Assembly (NCBI GenBank): GCA_029237695.1
Contig: CM055266.1
Span: forward strand, 123,246,569 to 123,310,568
Length of the DNA: 64,000 bases
Origin: Conchocele bisecta
Lineage: Eukaryota > Mollusca > Bivalvia > Lucinida > Thyasiridae
Direction of reading: 5' to 3'
The translations under genes and the position numbers were made by a program. Positions 41,346 through 53,365 of this stretch are shown here, piece after piece. The notes under the pieces were generated by a model. It was not told the origin of the DNA. It saw only the letters and a list, made by a program, of their open reading frames with translations, and did no database searches. Each line of letters opens with the position of its first letter. Position 1 is the first letter of the stretch.

Positions 41346-43950
41346 GTATAAAATAGTATGATTATCATATTTTCCAAAACAAATAGAACAAACATATTGT
41401 TTGAATTAAATTGTGGTACAAGTCATTGACGTCGTAGGGGTCGGGGGTTCAAGTCCCACCTATCACCATTTGCTTACTATTATTATTACTATTATTGGCT
41501 TAATATATTTGTATTTACTTTACAAATTCAACATTGCATCAATAATTTTATTTGATAAAATCCTGAAATATTGATATTATTTTGCTATGAGTATAAATAC
41601 TATTTTGAAAGAAAAGCGAGTGGATGGTGTGGCATAAAATCGAGGAAAAATTGGCAATATTTGTGTTTGAATATTTCTCAGACTTATTACAGGTCCAACT
41701 TGCATTAGGCAGAATAAAATCCGAAAATACACTAGCTGCATTTATTTAACAGGGGTTAGCGAGTGAAAGGTGAGCGGTAGACTTAGGTTGGCGAAAAGGT
41801 TTAGCGGTGGAGCAAATGGAGTAAAAAGACAGCAATTTTCCACGAGGTAGGTACATTTTCGTTGTTTTATTCATATTTTCATTTAAAAGACAAGGAAGAC
41901 ATATAGCATATATCACGACGAAATATATCATAGATCTACGAATGCAGACACTTTGTTAAACAATACAGTGACAACAAAGTTATTGAAGGTTTTGTGGTCT
42001 CCTGTGGACCCGAATATGTATGCAAAATTCGTAACGGCATTACACAAACCATGCCGTTACGAATTTTGCATACATTTTCGGGTCGATTTTAATGAAAATA
42101 CGGTGGATACTCCTGTATATAACCCATGTAGCCCACACTTATCCACTGTTTAACAATTGTTACGGGATTTCGCTATTCGCATACCTCTCACGTCCGTGAA
42201 AACGCTGTGTAAGCTCTCCAAAGGTTTGTGGGGATGGAATGTATGCTGAAAAGGTCAGCGGCAGGTGTCAGATAAGTGTACATGCATGTGCTGGTTGCTA
42301 TTTTTGTATATAATGTTATAATATACAAACTGTAAAAAAGTCTTGCTTTGTTATACAAGTTGAATTACTCGGACAGTGTACACCCGTCGGGCAAAAATCA
42401 TAGATGTAAATACATGCATAGCATGGTGTCACATTTTCTGTACTATTTCTAAAGGAGGCTTTATTGTTTTAAAAAGCATTTGAGACAGGGTTATTGTGTC
42501 GAATAAACGGCTTTACTGCGCAAACATTGTATTAGCGAGCATACCTCACTATACCCCCAGTTACCTATGTAAACAGTGGGTATGATGAGGTACCCGCGCA
42601 ATAGGTAATGCGGTCAAATAGGTCACGATGCAGTAACTATTTTCGATCAATAACTTATGTTGTAAGCGATTGTAATGTGTATTTTCAATATTTATATTAT
42701 TAAAATGTATCATATCAATACCCCTTTAAGTAATATTTGTATATTTTAAATGTATTGATGTTCTCATGAAGCGCATGAATATAAGTATTAATTAATCCAG
42801 CTTATATTGAGGCAAATCACACAGCCTTAAAGCATAGTGCTGGAGTATAAACCATAGTATCGTATATTATTCATAAGTATATCACTATTAAACATTAATT
42901 ACAATATGTATGCATATTATTAAAACAGTAGATGCTACCGCTGTTTCGCTATATGTGATATTTATAACAAAATATTTTTTTTATTCGTCCGCGTGCGGAT
43001 TTCTGTCACACAAAGCGCCATTTTCAGTTCATATTTTGACCTGTGCATATGAACCGGACTAAGTTTAAACAACGCTCGATTCCGTCCTATTCAAATTTCT
43101 CTGCAGAATGTTCAGACTAACTACATAAATAATGCTGCTAAATAAGTGTTAACGGCTGGAACATGGTCATCACTAAAAGGAAGAAACCACAGTCGTATGA
43201 TTTAAAAATAAGATTTACCCGAGACCTCATGGGGGCCGCCATTAATCCAGTGTAAACAATAGACCGTGTGATCCCATTCCCTGAGTAGCCGCTGCTTAGT
43301 GAAACGGTGTGCTAATCATGATATTATTTTCCCCAATAATTGGAAACGGTTTGAATTTCTCGGTAAAAACTACGAAAGTCATACATAATAAGGATGTATA
43401 TTTAACATTGGATACGCGTAAACGGTATTACTCTCTCATCGGATCGTCAGTTGTCGATGATAGCGATTTAACGTACTGATCTGGTCTTAATTTATTGTCA
43501 ACTTTCAACGCCATTTACAGAATATATGGCTAATTTTGGAAATAAATAACGGCAAATTACGATGACGTCTGCTCTGAAATGTCTGTCAACTTGCGGACGT
43601 AATTTAAGGAAATCGATTATATTTTAAGGCTACATCTGTGACTAATTACGAATTTATGTATGGTCTTTGGCTACACCCGACACATTACACAGATCTAGTT
43701 GTAAATACACTTCGCTTTGTGTGGGGAAAAAAATCGATAATGCGTAGTTGTGTGTGACGAGGTGTTGATCTGATGACACCACACAGCTGTGACCCTTAGG
43801 CAATGTTTTGAAATTGACGTGTCGTTTTGATGTGTGCCGCAACACCTCACTGTCGGAGACAACATGACAATTAACGATATACTCTCGATTATACACAGAT
43901 CTATTAGACGGCTGGTTATTTAAAATAAAGAGTAGTTCAGTTCACCTTCG
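41346..43950. other. intergenic, no gene recognised
   Basis: AT-rich without supported coding sequence. A tRNA-like B-box fragment (GGGGGTTCAAGTCCCACC) occurs at about 41447-41465 and AGTGAAACGGTGTG (a family P terminus fragment) at about 43298. Confidence 0.4.
42007..42084. repeat. long inverted repeat
   Basis: GACCCGAATATGTATGCAAA at 42007 pairs with its inverse ending at 42084. The arms of about 33 bp surround ATTACACAAACC. A single copy in the window. Confidence 0.75.
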
Positions 43951-44190
43951 CCGATATTGTTTTTAGAAAATCAGTAATATTTTCCGTAAATGGTGTTGAA
44001 AAGTTGACAAAAATTCTATCACCGTATTTAGTTGTGCCGATATTGTCTTAAAAAATCAGTAATTTTTTTCCGTAAATGGTGTTGAAAATTGACAAAATAT
44101 ATACTATAGCCGCATTTCTCCGATATTCGTTTAGAAAATCACCAATATTTTCTGTAAATGGTGTTGACACAAAATGCAGCGTTCACGCGG
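43951..44190. repeat. three tandem units of about 85 bp
   Basis: CCGATATTGTTTTTAGAAAA at 43951 recurs at 44038 and 44120, each time followed by TTTCCGTAAATGGTGTTGA or a close variant. Related single units are seen near 0.69 and 5.6 kb. Confidence 0.65.
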
Positions 44191-44428
44191 AATTCAAATA
44201 AAATAAAAATAATAATTTAATAAATAGACGCCGATGGCTACTGTGTTTGCGGCCAGTGAAATCTGGTCGTGGTAGCCACAGGCGCAGTTCGAACAGTGTT
44301 GTGAGCAGATGGAGGACAATAATTATTTCAAATTCATGAAAAAATGTTTGCTGTCCGAAAATTAATTAATTGTGACAGCCAAAAAAATAGATTTTGGGAC
44401 GGTAGAACATTATATGGTATAGACAGTA

Positions 44429-44520
44429 CTTCAAACTTAAAAAAACAGTAACAAACTGTCGTGTATATATTACTTAAACTTAAAAAAACAGTAACAAACT
44501 GTCTGTGTATATATTACTTA
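44429..44520. repeat. two tandem units of about 43 bp
   Basis: AACTTAAAAAAACAGTAACA is repeated after about 43 bp, both times followed by AACTGTC..GTGTATATATTAC. Confidence 0.7.
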
Positions 44521-44640
44521 AATACAGACACTTTCATTGTTGGTAAGTTTCTATCAATTTATAGGTATTTTTATTAAAATCATAAAATTGTGAAAATATT
44601 AAAATCACAAAAATAATATATATGGAGAAAAAAAAATATA

Positions 44641-44735
44641 CCACGTCGAGGTTTGAACTCCCGACCCTTTCGGGAATTGGTAATTAAATCATTGAAGTCG
44701 GCGACCTTAACCTTACGACTATTGCGCCATTTACG
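44641..44735 (-). repeat. tRNA-derived SINE-like sequence
   Basis: On the minus strand, TGGCGCAATAGTCGTAAGG is followed about 50 bp later by GGGAGTTCAAACCTC, an A-box/B-box arrangement. Stems do not pair well enough for a working tRNA. Confidence 0.35.
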
Positions 44736-45659
44736 ACAATCACAGTTATACAGAAGTGCTATCAGTATTACGCAACCATTTGAACGTAATAATTATTAAA
44801 TTATTTGCAACTCCATCTACAACGATACCGTTACAGAGATACGCTATTGAAACAACATGTATTAGTAACCATAACATAACAAAGTAATGTAGCATTATAT
44901 ATCACAGGAGATAGTTTAAAACTATATATACTAATCATACACGGAACAATCCGCTTGGCTCGTATGAAAATAGTTCGCGTAATATTGATTATCTCCCTTG
45001 CCGAAAGTAGTTCAGTGATTTATTAATTCCAAATAAGACGTGTTTGCGTAATGTGCTTTTTAAAGACAAAATACTCGTTAAACTGGTGCTGTGTCGATAT
45101 TTTTGTGGTGATGAACTGAAAATAAAAATCACCCAAAAATATATATTAACTGAAATAGAGAAACACCTGAACAAAATCGCGAAAGTACGTGCATCTGTCA
45201 ACGATGGAAAAATAATAGATGTTATATATGTTGAAAGGGACCAAACACGCATTGCCACGATGTTTTGCATTAACGGCGTTTCCTTTACACTGCAACTCGC
45301 TTAATCCGGTTGTAGGAGGCGTTTGTGCCATCGACTAGGACATGTTGGCGTATTTATTTACACAAATATACAAATGCAAACTTCACTTACAACCGTGTCG
45401 TCTGTCCGTTTATCTGTAGGTATGTCCGGCCATTATGAAAACAATGTCAGTTGTTGTTAACGACACCGAATACGATCACGCATTTTAACATCATTTGATC
45501 ACCGCAAGGTGAGACATTCTAAGAACAATCCTTAGTTGACCTGGTCATTGGATATACAAGCATCATAGCAGAGCTATGGACTAACTAGAAAACTATGTTT
45601 GTAAAACATGAATATGTCCCCATGGCATACTGGACTCTAACTAGAGATTGTGTATACAG

Positions 45660-46265
45660 CGAGAAAACTTTAAATTTACACAAATGTCATTTGAGAAAGA
45701 CTTACACTTGTTTTGACATAAGAAAATAAATAAATGTTTTAACACCATTTCGAAGGTCACAAAGGCCATGGTGATGTCATTGGTGGTGCGATTGCGTGAC
45801 ATAAATGCAGGTGAATGAAATGTCCAAATATTAAAGCAATCCTTCAAGTAATCTCGAAGATCTTACATGATGGAGAAACTCGTACAAACTTTTCGACGTA
45901 ATAAAATGGCTAAGTTTTTCAGCACCATTTCGAAGGTCACAGAGGTCAAATGCATGCAATTGGTGTTATGAGTGCATCACACATGTTCAGGTGAATGAAC
46001 TGTCCAAATATTAAAGCAATCCTTTAAGTAATATTGAAGCTATTTTCATGATGGAGAATCTCTTACAAACGTTTCGGCGTTAAATGAGTAAGTGTTTCAG
46101 CACCATTTCGAATGTCACAAAGGTCAATGTCATGGCATAGGTGGTGCGAATGTGTCACACATGTTCAAATGAATGAACTGTCTGTTAAAGCAATCATTTA
46201 AGTTATATTGAACATATTACATGATGGAGAAACGCTTAAAAACTTTTCGACATAAATGTACACGG
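45660..46265. repeat. tandem array, about three units of 180 bp
   Basis: CACCATTTCGAAGGTCACA occurs at 45743, 45923 and 46101. GTCCAAATATTAAAGCAATC and CATGATGGAGAA recur at the same offsets. Units differ by roughly a tenth of their bases. It could be a minor satellite or an old internal duplication. Confidence 0.75.
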
Positions 46266-46337
46266 ACAGACGTACTGTGGCATTCATGGAATTAAGTTCA
46301 ACAAACCACCCGATTTAGTCAGGGAGGTCGACTTTAC

Positions 46338-46613
46338 GTGAAGGATGTCATGACTGTAGGACACAATACGCCCATTTCGCCCACTTTGGTGACGGACCCT
46401 TTGCGTAAACAAGGCCACCACGACGACCTCCCGGAAGCAGTTGAAAATTCGCCATTGAACCTTAACCTGTTTGGAACACTTCAATATCCGATAAACCGGC
46501 CATACAGGCTTAAATACGGTAGGACTGAAATGATTTACCACTGGAACGGGAAATACATCACTGGCGTCGTCGACTCAAGAACTGGGAGCGTATCCTTTTG
46601 GGGAAATCCCTGA
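46338..46613 (+). CDS. unrecognised open frame, 91 aa
   Basis: The composition is protein-like (TEMIYHWNGKYITGVVDSRT, ending SVSFWGNP) and the base composition is higher in G+C than the surrounding DNA. It has no match that I recognise, no visible splice context and no neighbours in the same frame. It could be a piece of a decayed mobile element or chance. Confidence 0.2.
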   Translation: MKDVMTVGHNTPISPTLVTDPLRKQGHHDDLPEAVENSPLNLNLFGTLQYPINRPYRLKYGRTEMIYHWNGKYITGVVDSRTGSVSFWGNP

Positions 46614-47888
46614 TTTTTGTTGATTTAATGTTGGCTATTTTCAAAGGGTTTTTTGCTGATAGGAACAACTTTTCATCAAAATTATACTTTTCTCGCCCAT
46701 TTTACATGTACATTAGACGTTTCTAAATTAATTGACAACAATTGACACCCATTTTAGATAAAATTGAGTATAGATTAGAGTTTTTCAATATTTTTTGATA
46801 GGGCCACGTGGGATAATCGCGGGAAACACTGCCATTAGATACAATTTACACTTCCGCCCTGCCCAAATTCCACACATGCGCAACTACAACAGGTGGTTGT
46901 GACGTCATCAAAACTTGTGTATTTACATTTGACTTAGAATTTCTTTGTAAAATTAGCAATTTTCGGCAATAATGACAATTATTGATTAATTTATTGATAA
47001 TTTTAGAAGATATTATTAATTATTTAGTTAACAAATACACGCACAGGTAATATTAGAAAATTGTATTAAAAATATTTGTGAATTTGTAGTAATATTATTA
47101 AAATTTGTGATAGAATTACCTGTCAACAACATTGTACAGAAAAACACTAAGAAGCTATTATTCTACTAGCTTAGGAGAGGTTGGTCATACTTCACTTTGT
47201 TTTAGTGTTTATTTTCCACAAAAAAAATATTTAAAAAAAACTGTCAAAAATATTTTTGATAAATTAAATTACAATTTTCATTAAAAGTTTCTACATAATT
47301 TAACGGCCTTTTTAGTAAATTAAAAATAGTCTTTCTATTTGTCATTTCTTAGTTTTATGGCATAAATAACCAACTTATTGAAATAAATTTTCACGGTTTT
47401 TGGCGATTTAACTTCATTTAGTTTTGGTAATTTTGTGTACGGTAAAACTTTTAATTTTCTTTGGTAGTGAATATATTGTTACGTTAAAGACTTTATACAT
47501 ATATTTGGGGTTTGTTTCATTAACTGGGATTAAGGTACATTTCTTTAGCAAATATAACATTCTACGGTTTATTTTTTCTTCGATATCTTTTATTCTTTGA
47601 AATTTTCAGCGAAATTCATAGTGGGGTGGAATATTTCAATTATGTTCTTATAGTCATTATTTAATTTAATTTTTTAATTTTTAGTAACCACATATTATAT
47701 CTGTAACTGAACATTAAACTAGTGCAGATTTACTTTAATATTTGGTTATTTCATTTTATCTTTTTCAGTTAATTTAATCTTTTGGCCTAATTTTCTAATT
47801 ATAAATTTTTGAAAATTAAATTAATTATTGAAGCATCACTTACTGCTTTCACTGACCCGGTGTCCATCCACACACACACAAGTGCACC
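46614..47888. other. AT-rich intergenic DNA before the first Gypsy element
   Basis: More than 1.2 kb of A/T-rich sequence without coding frames. The 5' LTR of the following retroelement would be expected here, but no matching 3' copy exists in the window, so no LTR can be delimited. Confidence 0.5.
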
Positions 47889-48083
47889 ATGCTTACTAAC
47901 GAGTGCATTGACGAAGAACCGCAGCTCGCTATTCTCCGCATAAAGGTCTGTACCGGTTGCGAAATTATAGACGCACTGCACGGGGTGGGTCCGGTAAACA
48001 CCGACCGCATTCTCGCGATACGAAATAAAGAAGACAACATTTTGCGTAAGAAATTTTTGATATTGCCCATCCGGAACGTCTGA
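47889..48083 (+). CDS. helix-hairpin-helix segment at the 5' end of the first Gypsy element
   Basis: ATG 47889 opens 64 codons containing IIDALHGVGPVNTDRILAIR, which has the hGhG hairpin (GVGP) and flanking helices of HhH DNA-binding motifs. After the TGA at 48081-48083 the same frame continues into the gag-like region (ADGIDFSPMELHWAMAS), so it was probably the N-terminus of the gag polyprotein. An HhH motif is not a standard part of Gypsy gag. Confidence 0.5.
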   Translation: MLTNECIDEEPQLAILRIKVCTGCEIIDALHGVGPVNTDRILAIRNKEDNILRKKFLILPIRNV

Positions 48084-49514
48084 GGGTTGGCGGACGGTAT
48101 TGATTTTTCGCCCATGGAATTACACTGGGCCATGGCCAGCAAAAATCTACAAGGGGAGAGATCGGATATGGTACAGTACAGTGACCATGATGACCGGGAA
48201 GATCAGAGAATCACAGCAGACAACCAAGAAAATATACAACTACAAATGAAACAACATCAATTCCAAGAAACAGAAAAGAGAGAAGAAGAAAATAAAACAA
48301 TTCTACATTGAATGGAAGCGAATCAACATAGGTTAGCAGAAGAAAATCGACGAATGAAAGAAGAAAACCAAAAACTTAGAGACTATTTCGCAAGCAGATA
48401 ATTATTATGGAGAAGGCACCAATGCTTCTTTAGACGATATGTCTTTGAAGGAGCGGTCTAGCAGTGAAAGGACGTCAATAAATTCACAATATTCAGTGGG
48501 CGCTTACGCTTCTTAAGACCTGATGTCTTCGATGAAGCAGCCCAGAGATAGTATGAGTTCATCATACCAACACACTGACTCTAACGATAAGGAGAGCCAT
48601 AATGCTTTTTCAGACAGAATGTCTTCGAAAGAGCGGGAAACCACAGATGGAAAGATGTACATGACACTGTCAAGCTCCGGATATTCACAGAATGCCAATG
48701 CTGTTTCAGACACCATGTCTTTGAAAAAGCCGGCACAAGAAGAATTTTCACAACAGCGTACGGGTGCGAATACTTTTTCAGACGGTATGTCTTGGAAAAA
48801 GTCGCATAGTAGAAATAGTACTCGCCAAAAAACAGAAGATTCCAGTCGCTATGAAACAATACGGGAATCTAATAGACAGTATCCGGAAGTACCAGCAAGA
48901 CCATGCATGAATCAGAAACAACATCATGTGATGAAGATGACTATGAAAATCCTAGAAGAGAAGGAGGAAGAGCCCATCATGACGTTTCCCGAACCAAGGT
49001 CAATGTATCAATGCCCAGAACATTATTATTTGACGGGAAAGGAAGTTGGCCGTCATTTATAACAAAGTTCAATGTTTTTGCAGAAAGTCAAAGATAGACA
49101 AGCAAACAAAGGCGAAATAATTTATGCTTGTGTTTTGAAGGTCAAGCAAGTGACTTCTTCACTAGGACCATCGCAAGAGAGCCAGATATTGATTATTTTG
49201 ATGTACTGAACAAAAAAGAGAGACGATTCAATATCGAAGATCTTCCGGAAACTGCGCATATGTATTTCAGCTATGCAACTCAGTCACCGAAATAAAATAT
49301 CGTCGAATGGGCTGACCGCGTGGTGAGTATGGCCACAAAAGCATACTCTGACCTGACGGATGCACAGATATATCGACATGCAATCTTCAGATTTTGTCAG
49401 GGCCTAACTGATAAAGCGGCCGGCCATTACACCATAAACCTCAGACCAAGAACCATGGAAGAGAGCGAAGCCGATACGGATGAGGATTTAAACGACAGCG
49501 GGTCGGACAGTTAG
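48084..49514 (+). pseudogene. gag-like region of the first Gypsy element
   Basis: Starts with a charged, Gln/Glu-rich coiled coil (48160-48400). A stretch of five imperfect repeats at about 48420-48800 encodes variants of NAFSDRMSSKE. From 49020 there is a capsid-like part (LLFDGKGSWPSFITKFNVFA; DWADRVV-like text in later frames; IFRFCQGLTDKAAGHYTI). Stops and slips occur every 200-500 bp. No CCHC knuckle was seen. Confidence 0.5.
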
Positions 49515-49965
49515 GCCTACATTCGACCCGTATGAAGCAAGGCATGAACGTCAGTAGCAAGGTGATAGAGATAAAAACAGATGTTGAAAAACAAACTGAA
49601 GGTAATGTCAGTGACATTACAGATGGTCTCAGTCGTTTAGTGATCACTGAATCCCACCCTGTAGAAGTGAAACGAGAACTTACAGAAGATACGATCATGA
49701 TCAATCAGCTACGATCGTCGTCCATGATCAAAGTGCCAGTGAAGATCGAAGATATCGACATAGATGCAGTGGTAGACACTGCCGCTGAAAGTACAATATG
49801 ATGTAGAGATTTATGTCGCACCCATAGAGGATGACATGCTCCTTGGACTGTATTTCCTGCGTAAAAACCAGATCAGCATAAATTTGCCAAGACCTGAGTT
49901 GCAATTAGAAGGAGAGACAATTAAGATGGACATCGAAGGCTCGTCTAGGACAAAGGTTTAAAGAG
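49515..49965 (+). pseudogene. aspartic protease region of the first Gypsy element
   Basis: VPVKIEDIDIDAVVDTAAES (about 49735) contains the DTA active site in the usual hydrophobic setting. After a stop and slip, APIEDDMLLGLYFLRK supplies the second conserved strand (LLG). It would process the gag-pol precursor. Confidence 0.55.
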
Positions 49966-50228
49966 TGGTAGTTTGTTCTAAGACGGTTGTACCACCTAAT
50001 ACAGTCAAGATGGTCAAATGTTCTACAGACTACAAGAGGTCTCAATTCATGGTAGAACCGATTCACAACCCACCGGCACTGATTGCACGAACAGTTCATT
50101 CAGACGCGCACTTGAAGGTGTGTGTAGTTAACACCACGGAGCACAATGGTGTGCTTAAACGCTAACATGTGGTGGGAAAGCTTATGAAATCACTGGTCTG
50201 GTGCCGGGAGATGAAGATTGCACTGAGG

Positions 50229-50470
50229 CCGGTGTCTATAAAGTAAAGACTGACGAACAACGGTTCGACACGCAAGTTCCTGATAATTCAGTTGAGCTTG
50301 AAGAGCGAACCCGTGTCTATGAAGTAAAAACTGACGAACAACGGTTCGACACGCAAGTTCCTGATCATTCAGTTGAACTTGAATAGCGAGCCGGTGTCTA
50401 TAAAGTAAAACATGATGAACAAAGGTCCGAAAGGCGAGTTCCTGATCATTTAGTCGAGATTGTAGAACGG
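50229..50470 (+). repeat. three tandem 81-bp (27-residue) units between protease and reverse transcriptase
   Basis: GTGTCTATAAAGTAAA recurs at 50232, 50313 and 50394, giving units of VYKVKTDEQRFDTQVPD type. The third unit is the most diverged and the second ends in a TAG. Confidence 0.8.
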
Positions 50471-50479
50471 GCAAAGCAA

Positions 50480-51360
50480 AATCTAGAAGCAGTGGAACAC
50501 GAGCAACTGACTAGTTTGCTTATAGAATATCAGGATGTGTTTTCTATAGACGGCATTGGAGCACCAAATAGAAACCGGTAATGCAAGACACATTAAGCAA
50601 AGAATGCGACGGACACCGTGCTGCTTCACAGACGAAGAAAGTGCTAACCTGGAACGTATGATGAAAGCCAAGGTGATTCAACCGTTTACATCGGAGTGGG
50701 CTGCATCTCCTGTATTGGTAAGGAAACGTGACGGATCAGTAAGATGGTGCGTGGACTACCGTGGCCTAAACAATGTCACCACAAAAGACATGTTTCCACT
50801 GCCGTTGATTGAAGAATGCATAGATACACTTGCTGGAAATTCCTTGTACTCAAAATTAGATGCCAATTCCGCGTACTGGCAAGTCCGGATAAAGAAATCA
50901 GACAGAAAGAAGACCGCATTCCTGACCAAATATGGACATGTTGAGTTCATTCGCATGGCATTTGGCTTGTGCAATGCCCCAGCAACGTACGGTAGAGTCA
51001 TGAAATTAGTATTGAGGTGGCTTGAACTGGAAGATTCTACTAGCATTTCTCGATGACATATTGATCTTGGGAATAACTTTCCGAGACCATCTGAACAATC
51101 TCAGAGAAGTGTTCAAAAGATTCAGAGAATTTGGTCTAAAGTTGAAGCCAAAGAGGTGCGAGTTGTTCCAGAAATAAGTGGTATTTCTAGGTAGGAAGAT
51201 ATGTCTCAATGGATTGGAACTCAGTGAGGAACACATACAGGCCGTGACAGAGTGTCCAAGGCCCAAGAGCACCAAGGAGGTGGAACAAATTCTGGGGCTA
51301 GTGAACTACCACAGGGTGTTTCTTAAGGGCTTAGCAAAACTGGCTGTTCCTCTGTAGACA
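50480..51360 (+). pseudogene. reverse transcriptase of the first Gypsy element
   Basis: The frame from 50556 shows VRKRDGSVRWCVDYRGLN, LDANSAYWQVRI and FGLCNAPATYGRVM, the fingers and palm blocks of Gypsy enzymes. The catalytic box FLDDIL comes in a shifted frame at about 51047. A break (stop codon) falls in the segment after it (KRCELFQK, then VVFLGRK). The enzyme copied the element RNA. Confidence 0.7.
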
Positions 51361-51807
51361 TTTGAATGGGGTGAGGAGCAGCAACAGGCGTATGAAGCTA
51401 TTAAATTGACACTAACGGCCGCACCAATTTATGCTATAGGAGCAGAGCTGCTACAGGTACAGGGAGGTGTTGAGAGAGTGATAGCCTTTGGGAGCTTGTC
51501 ATTGGCAGCGCAGCACAGGAGATACTGTACTACCAGGAAGAAATTGCTAGCAGTGGTGCGATTTACGAGGCAGAATTTTAGAGATCCCCAGGGTCAGTTA
51601 GCTAGACGGATTGAGGAGCTGAGTCTATACGACTTGGTCATTGAGCACATTCCGGGGAAGCACCATGGTAATGCGGACGCATTATCACGAAAACCTGGAA
51701 CTGCACTCGAATGCAACCATTACAAACTGGGACTCGATTTGCAGGAATTCCCCTGTCAGGATGAAATTACTGTCAGAGAGCACACCGTAATTGGTCAGAG
51801 TTTGTAG
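51361..51807 (+). pseudogene. RNase H region of the first Gypsy element
   Basis: TAAPIYAIGAELLQVQGG, VIAFGSLSLAAQHRRYCTTR and the exit block IEHIPGKHHGNADALSRK are typical of Gypsy RNase H. The usual D in the first strand (xDAS) is not seen in this frame. Confidence 0.65.
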
Positions 51808-53040
51808 CAGATGTGGATGATACTTGGTTCGAAAGTGGGACAGTCCCCGCCGAAGGAACGCTATTCAGTTCTAGTCCAGCAGCTAAATATTATTGGCTAA
51901 ATAAAGAACTATTTACACTGGAGAGCGATATCCTAAAGATGACCAAAGATGGGAGATATCTGCTGGTAGTACAAAAAAGCTTGCAGCAGCGTGTTATGCA
52001 TGCACATCACGACCTGCCTTCGTCAGGGCACCAAAGCATGGAAAGGACACGAGGACAAATCAAGGACACATACTACTGGTTCGGCATGTGACAGATGGTC
52101 AACGGATATGTGAGCACCTGTAGAGTGTGCAACCATCGGAAGAAAACTAACAGGCGAGCTAAGTTTCCGCTGACTAGTTTCCAGGTTGGTTATCCCATGG
52201 AGAGAGTGCACCTGGATTTCATGGGCCCACTTCCGCGAACTACCAATGGTAACGAGTACGTATTAATGATGGTAGACCAGTTCACCAAGTGGGTGGAGTG
52301 CATTGCTCTACCATCACAGACTGCGGAAGTAACGGCCCATGCAGCAGTATCGGAGTTCTTTTCAAGATTTGGATATCCGTTCCAGATACACTCCGATCAA
52401 GGACGGAACTTTGAAAGTCGGCTGTTTGCTGCGGTATGCGATCTGTTAGATATACACAATTCGCGAACCACCCCTTATCGACCATCAGCGAATGGCCAAG
52501 TTGAACGGTTCAATAGAACATTGATGAATGCCGTAAGGTGTTTTGTAGTAACATAGAATATCTGAGATAAGTACTTGCCACAGTTGACAGGGGCCATAAG
52601 ATCATCTGTCAATAAGGATACCGGGTTCACAGCCAATAAACTGATGTTAGGGAGGGAAACATATCAACCGGCAAATCTAATGTTTCCAGGAGTAGAGAGC
52701 GAATGCCAGAGCAATCTACCGATGAGTATGTGAAATATCTGGAAGCTGCTATTACCTCCGCGCACAGGATTGCAAGAGAAAATCTGAAGGCAAGCCAAAA
52801 CGTATGAAGAAGAATTATGACGTGAAGATCTTGGAGAAGAGTTACCAAGTCGGTGATCCCGTGTACATTTTGGACAAAGCCTCAGTGAAGGGGGAGAGCT
52901 AGAAATTGTATCCCCCATGGAAGGGTCCCGGGATCATTGTGGAGAAAAAATCATCAGCAATTTACCGTATTAAGATGAAAACTGGGATATCCACGTTGAA
53001 TCATGATCACATGAAACTGTGCAAAGATAGAGAGTTACCC
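51808..53040 (+). pseudogene. integrase of the first Gypsy element
   Basis: The HHCC zinc domain spans HAHHDLPSSGH and, after a TGA at 52089-52091, CRVCNHRKK. The catalytic triad is visible as HLDFMGP, IHSDQGRNF and GQVERFNR in the frame 52095-52556. The C-terminal region continues in fragments to about 53040. Confidence 0.7.
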
Positions 53041-53097
53041 GCATGGATAAAACGTCTGCAAGCTAGTCCCGTTTGACTGGCTAACGCCGCGAAAAAA

Positions 53098-53305
53098 AAC
53101 CCCTCCTGATGATCAGGAGTTCCGTTATTGCTTCTGCCGCGAACCGGATGACGGGCGTTTAATGCTACAATGCGATAATTGTCTCGAGTGGTTTCACGCG
53201 TCGTGCTTAGGCTTGTCGCGGTCCGAGGTTCGTCAGATCGGCAAATACTTACGCCGTGTGTGTGTGGCGGATCCGGGGGTAGGCAGTGAAGGTAAGACCC
53301 TGTAA
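53098..53305 (+). CDS. PHD finger at the 3' end of the first Gypsy element
   Basis: The frame ending at TAA 53303-53305 encodes YCFCREPDDGRLMLQCDNC, then LEWFHASCLGL, matching the C4HC3 zinc ligands and the conserved Trp of PHD fingers, which bind histone H3 tails (family knowledge). It follows the integrase C-terminus, where chromodomains sit in chromoviruses, so it may have steered integration to particular chromatin. The zinc ligands seen are intact. Confidence 0.7.
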
Positions 53306-53365
53306 TTCTCATTACAGGTGCAGAGCCATCATCATGGGTTCCCAGTCTCTCAAAAATGGTGATGG

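Larger units (their letters stand above)
47889..53305 (+). mobile_element. decayed Ty3/Gypsy-type retroelement with HhH and PHD domains
   Basis: Gag-like, protease, reverse transcriptase, RNase H, integrase and a C-terminal PHD finger follow each other in the Gypsy order on the plus strand, broken by many stops and frameshifts. No LTRs can be paired. Its 3' side is interrupted or followed within 60 bp by the second Gypsy element. Confidence 0.75.

Noticed and set aside
41406..41470. Possible tRNA gene (GGGGGTTCAAGTCCCACC..ATCACCA)
   Set aside because: No acceptor stem partner upstream and imperfect T-stem pairing; treated as a SINE fragment.
47830..47890. (CA)n stretch near the start of the first Gypsy element as a 5' LTR/PBS landmark
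   Set aside because: ACACACACACA is too short and generic, and no second LTR copy exists in the window to define the boundary.
53284..53330. Splice-like GGTAAG ... TTACAG pair after the PHD finger
   Set aside because: The interval is only about 30 bp, too short for a normal intron, and the bases form a small hairpin (CTGTAAT..ATTACAG).
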